Below, one piece after another: positions 61,314 through 64,000 of a stretch of DNA of 64,000 bases. Position 1 is the first letter of the stretch; each line of letters opens with the position of its first letter. Source of the DNA: Flavobacterium omnivorum (GTDB lineage Bacteria > Bacteroidota > Bacteroidia > Flavobacteriales > Flavobacteriaceae); contig NZ_FNDB01000002.1 in the NCBI RefSeq assembly GCF_900099915.1, positions 323,099 to 387,098 of the forward strand. Reading direction: 5' to 3'. A model generated the notes under the pieces. That model searched no databases and was not told the origin of the DNA. It saw nothing but the letters and a program-made list of their open reading frames with translations. The position numbers were made by a program, and so were the translations under genes.

Positions 61314-61922
61314 ATGAAAACACTTTACATCATTCTCGGCATCCTCTTAATACTCTTTATTGGCATACAGCTTTTTGCGATGAACAGCCAAAAAAATATT
61401 GAAACGTATCCATACACGGTCACTAAAAAATACAATACTTTTGAAATACGTACCTACCCAGCAACTTTGTTTACATCAGTGCAACTCACGGGAAACAAAT
61501 ACAAGGAATCGTCTAGTAAAGGTTTTTCAATTTTGGCGGGCTATATTTTTGGTGGAAACGAAAAAAATGAAAAAATAGCGATGACCTCGCCAGTAAGCAT
61601 GTCTTTAGACGATTCCATGACAATGATGTTCATGGTTCCAAAGAAATTTAAAAAAGAAACATTGCCAAAACCCAATCAATCCGAGATTACATTTCGGCAG
61701 GAACCTGCAAAAACCGTTGCTGCTATACCCTTCAGCGGTTGGGCTGACGATGAAAAAATTGCTAAGTTCAAGCAAAAATTAATTGCTGCCTTGAAAACCG
61801 AAAATATAAAGCACACGAACCGCTTTTATTTTTTAGGATACAATGCGCCTTATGAAGTTTTTAATCGAAAAAATGAAATAATAGTGGAGCTGGAAACAAG
61901 TACGCCACAAATCACACGGTAA
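61314..61922 (+). CDS. SOUL heme-binding family protein, membrane-anchored
   Basis: A 202-residue protein with an N-terminal membrane anchor (LYIILGILLILFIGIQLFAM) and a SOUL/HBP domain from about residue 30 (YPYTVTKKYNTFEIRTYPATLFTSVQ, GFSILAGYIFGGNEKNEKIAMTSPVSM, TMMFMVPKKFKKETLPKP, FSGWADDEKIAKFKQKLI). Family members bind heme or other tetrapyrroles in some eukaryotes, while bacterial ones are uncharacterised. Heme binding here is by homology only. It is a single gene. Confidence 0.93.
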   Translation: MKTLYIILGILLILFIGIQLFAMNSQKNIETYPYTVTKKYNTFEIRTYPATLFTSVQLTGNKYKESSSKGFSILAGYIFGGNEKNEKIAMTSPVSMSLDDSMTMMFMVPKKFKKETLPKPNQSEITFRQEPAKTVAAIPFSGWADDEKIAKFKQKLIAALKTENIKHTNRFYFLGYNAPYEVFNRKNEIIVELETSTPQITR

Positions 61923-62079
61923 TTTCACTAAATACAGCAACTTCCTGTTTTAATACTGTTTTTAGGATACCGTTCGGAATTGCAACTTATTGTTCAGTGC
62001 AGCGACTTGCATAAAGCGCAATTTTTCTGATTTACAAATCATTATAAAGGATAAGTCTATGTTTTCAATTAAGCAGGCG

Positions 62080-63600
62080 TTAATTGACCGGCTTAAAATT
62101 TCTAAGGTATTTTATTGCTTCCTTTTCTGCACCTATAATTACCAAATTAGTAGAGTAATGATTCGTCTCATAATGGTCTAATATTCCTTTTAGCTCCAAT
62201 ACTTTGATTTGCCGCAACGCTTTTTGTCTAAAATTAGCCAATTCCATCTCAATTGAAATTAGTTTTTCTTTTGATATTTTAAGATTTCCATTTTTATAAT
62301 TGGACAAATTATAAATTTCAAGCAAATCCATTTCCTCTACTTGCTGGATTAAAATCTTCAAATTAAACGGATTGTTTACCAAGGGCAGTATAATTCTTAT
62401 GGATCGAATGATTCGCTTTACCACAATTGGATCTTGTTTTCCCCACTGAAAAATTTGATCATAACAAAAGTCTATAAACTCCTCAAAATTAAATTCGTTG
62501 ATTTGAATTTTTTTTGAACCTAATGTTCTCGAATCTGCTGAAGGAAATTCTTTTACGGCTAATTCTTTAGCAATTTCGCCAATTTGATCAATACAATTCA
62601 AGCAAGTAGTAGGGTCATTCACTGCAGGTGAAATGGCTTTTATTGCAATGTCAACTAGTTTTCTAACGCCAAAATTAATATCCTGCGTATGACTCCTAAA
62701 TTGGCCCACCTTAAAAGTATCTTTTACTATAATACTCACTTCCTGTTTCAAAATATTGATTTCACTAGGTTTGATTTCCTCACTAAAAACTAAGGCCAAA
62801 AGTGTAGTAGTGTCTTTCATGATAAACTCTCCTACAACGGGTTTCTGATAGGCATTCTCAAAAAGTGACCCAACATCAGACTTCAAGATAAATTCCGATA
62901 ATTTTTCCAATTTTTTATAATTCACACTGTCCAAATAGCCGGTTTCAAAAGGGCTGAGGATTTGAATTTTAAATTTATCAGGATGTATGATCGCACGCTT
63001 ATACAGTAAATTTTTTCCAACAGTCCAGTTTTCGGGATACAAATTAGCAATCTCCTCCATCATGTCTATTTTAATTCGATTGGTAATGCTAGAAACATTC
63101 ATATTGACACTTAAATAGGTAATCATCTTAGGATAGGACCAAGCCAAACCATAAAAAGCAAAAAGAGAACCCACAAAAAGGGTTAATAAAAAAGGTCTTT
63201 GATAAAAAAACACTGAGGCCAATTGGGGCAAAATGCACAATGATATGGTTCCCACAAACAACCCAATGAATTTTTGCATTTTAAAATCCGTAATTAAGAA
63301 ATGCCTCAAAATTCGAGGTGAAAATTGTGACGATGCTAATTGCATGACGACAAAAATCACTGAAAAGGTAGTGAGCGAAATTCCAATTAGAATCGAAATC
63401 AAAACGTTAGAGACTGTGATCAAACGAGAGTAGGTGTCGAATATATTAATTTTAAAATAGATTGCAAAATCTATAGTGTACTCTAAAACCATCAAGGCAG
63501 AGCCAATAACCAACGCATAAACAGCACCTAAAAATGTTCCTAAATCTTTTAATTGATGGATAAATATTTTTTTAATCTTGTATTTAAGTTTTTGTATCAT
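62080..63600 (-). CDS. DUF2254 family membrane protein
   Basis: A 506-residue protein with four N-terminal membrane helices (about 15-165) and a large cytoplasmic C-terminal region. LVLEYTIDFAIYFKINIF-type and SVIFVVMQLASSQFSPRILRHFL stretches are typical of DUF2254, as are FGVRKLVDIAIKAISPAVNDPTTCLNCID in the soluble part. The family is widespread and its function unknown; it has been guessed to be a channel or sensor. It is a single gene with no obvious partners. Confidence 0.93.
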   Translation of the reverse strand: MIQKLKYKIKKIFIHQLKDLGTFLGAVYALVIGSALMVLEYTIDFAIYFKINIFDTYSRLITVSNVLISILIGISLTTFSVIFVVMQLASSQFSPRILRHFLITDFKMQKFIGLFVGTISLCILPQLASVFFYQRPFLLTLFVGSLFAFYGLAWSYPKMITYLSVNMNVSSITNRIKIDMMEEIANLYPENWTVGKNLLYKRAIIHPDKFKIQILSPFETGYLDSVNYKKLEKLSEFILKSDVGSLFENAYQKPVVGEFIMKDTTTLLALVFSEEIKPSEINILKQEVSIIVKDTFKVGQFRSHTQDINFGVRKLVDIAIKAISPAVNDPTTCLNCIDQIGEIAKELAVKEFPSADSRTLGSKKIQINEFNFEEFIDFCYDQIFQWGKQDPIVVKRIIRSIRIILPLVNNPFNLKILIQQVEEMDLLEIYNLSNYKNGNLKISKEKLISIEMELANFRQKALRQIKVLELKGILDHYETNHYSTNLVIIGAEKEAIKYLRNFKPVN

Positions 63601-63913
63601 TGTCGTTTCTTTATCAAGGTAAAACTACTAAAAATCAGTTTATAAATTGCCCTTAATTTTTTCGGCACCAATAGCAATACTACTGTAAAAATTAACTGTT
63701 TAAAATTAGCAATAAAGGGACGCTTGTTCCTGGAATCTTATTTACTTTTGATTGTAATAAACAACATACTTTTCGCTCTATTTTCAAACTATACTTATGC
63801 TAAAAATGTATTTTCCTATCGCGGATTTGCAATCCGTGCCCACAAAGTTGAGCAAACAAAACAAGTAAAAAAGCTATATTTTTTAAGACTATGAAACTTA
63901 TTTTAAGCTGAAT
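63601..63913. other. 313-base gap before the IS30-type transposase
   Basis: Contains a palindrome CGGATT-TGC-AATCCG (63822-63836) in a CGCGGATTTGCAATCCGTGC context that I recall from other Bacteroidota intergenic DNA. The inverted repeat of the insertion sequence is likely to lie in the last 60 bases before 63913 but could not be identified with the element cut by the window edge. Confidence 0.45.
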
Positions 63914-64000
63914 TCAAGTTACTAATGCAACTTTTTGGTTAAACATATAATTTGGTGTTTCAAAATTAAATCTTTTTCTCGGACGGTTATTTAATTTTTC
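63914..64000 (-). mobile_element. IS30 family transposase, C-terminal end (truncated by window edge)
   Basis: The minus strand is open from the window edge to a TGA at 63914. It encodes EKLNNRPRKRFNFETPNYMF, then NQKVALVT. 'LNNRPRKRFxFxTP' is the conserved end of the integrase core in IS30-type transposases, near the catalytic Glu. Only 28 residues are visible, so completeness and terminal repeats cannot be judged. Confidence 0.85.

Noticed and set aside
61990..62181. A 63-residue plus-strand frame reading into the DUF2254 gene end
   Set aside because: Antisense to the end of a well-supported gene; no homology or promoter recognised.
1..64000. CRISPR arrays, rRNA and tRNA genes
   Set aside because: No regular repeat-spacer array was seen, and no tRNA or rRNA sequence was recognised when reading the intergenic gaps; a covariance search was not possible.

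Overview
The window is chromosomal DNA from a low-GC member of the Bacteroidota, most probably a Flavobacterium or close relative. Signs of this are the TAnnTTTG promoter elements, the DUF5683/dapB/lepB/WbqC gene order after parB, a type IX secretion (T9SS) type B C-terminal domain, an Oar-like TonB-dependent receptor, A-rich leaders in place of strong Shine-Dalgarno sites, and the overall protein flavour. Almost everything is core chromosome. No prophage, CRISPR array, rRNA or tRNA was recognised.

Layout. 1-4180 (+): end of parB, a DUF5683 protein, a small membrane protein, dapB, a long DUF5684-LepB signal peptidase and a WbqC-like protein. 4190-10575 (-): endo/exonuclease/phosphatase protein, two rhomboid proteases, mutL, ribH and a membrane-anchored TPR protein. 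10807-19759 (+): recF, a rhodanese-thioredoxin lipoprotein, DUF2461, a glycosyltransferase, asnB, murB, a PaiB-like protein, a second glycosyltransferase and an ECF sigma factor. 19863-20624 (-): a glycerophosphodiesterase lipoprotein. 20881-29529 (+): Oar-like receptor, TonB, lipA, gap and a hybrid histidine kinase. 29532-31341 (-): purine nucleoside phosphorylase and lpxK. 31452-35236 (+): a Nif3-like protein, a cysteine-less zinc-ribbon homologue, an alpha/beta hydrolase and rluF. 35277-37906 (-): a small regulatory/membrane module. 37992-44135 (-): corA, folD, ffh, a lipoprotein and argS. 44338-48624 (+): a very large T9SS-secreted repeat protein. 49087-51919 (-): cutC, glycosylasparaginase and fabH. 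52196-54607 (+): a secreted S9 peptidase. 54667-56907 (-): an ABC ATPase, an OmpA-like lipoprotein and a lipocalin-like lipoprotein. 57087-61922 (+): htpG, small poorly known secreted/membrane proteins and a SOUL protein. 62080-63600 (-): a DUF2254 membrane protein. The last 87 bases hold the C-terminus of an IS30-type transposase.

The most interesting signal is a compact regulatory module at 35277-37660. A 97-residue winged-helix regulator is co-transcribed with a six-TM protein and followed by a DUF4153/DUF4173-like membrane protein. The two transcription units are each preceded by the same imperfectly spaced palindrome, ACTTTG-N5-CAAAGT, and in one case it overlaps the -7 promoter element. 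Next to it lie a 27-bp perfect hairpin and a 43-codon gene. Other signals worth a look are two copies of a structured intergenic element (25220-25282 and 59103-59177, opposite strands), a zinc-ribbon protein in which all four cysteine positions are replaced, a MutL with degenerate endonuclease motifs, and an eight-fold cysteine-bearing repeat in the T9SS protein. All functional calls rest on reading the sequence and on family memory; no database search was run.
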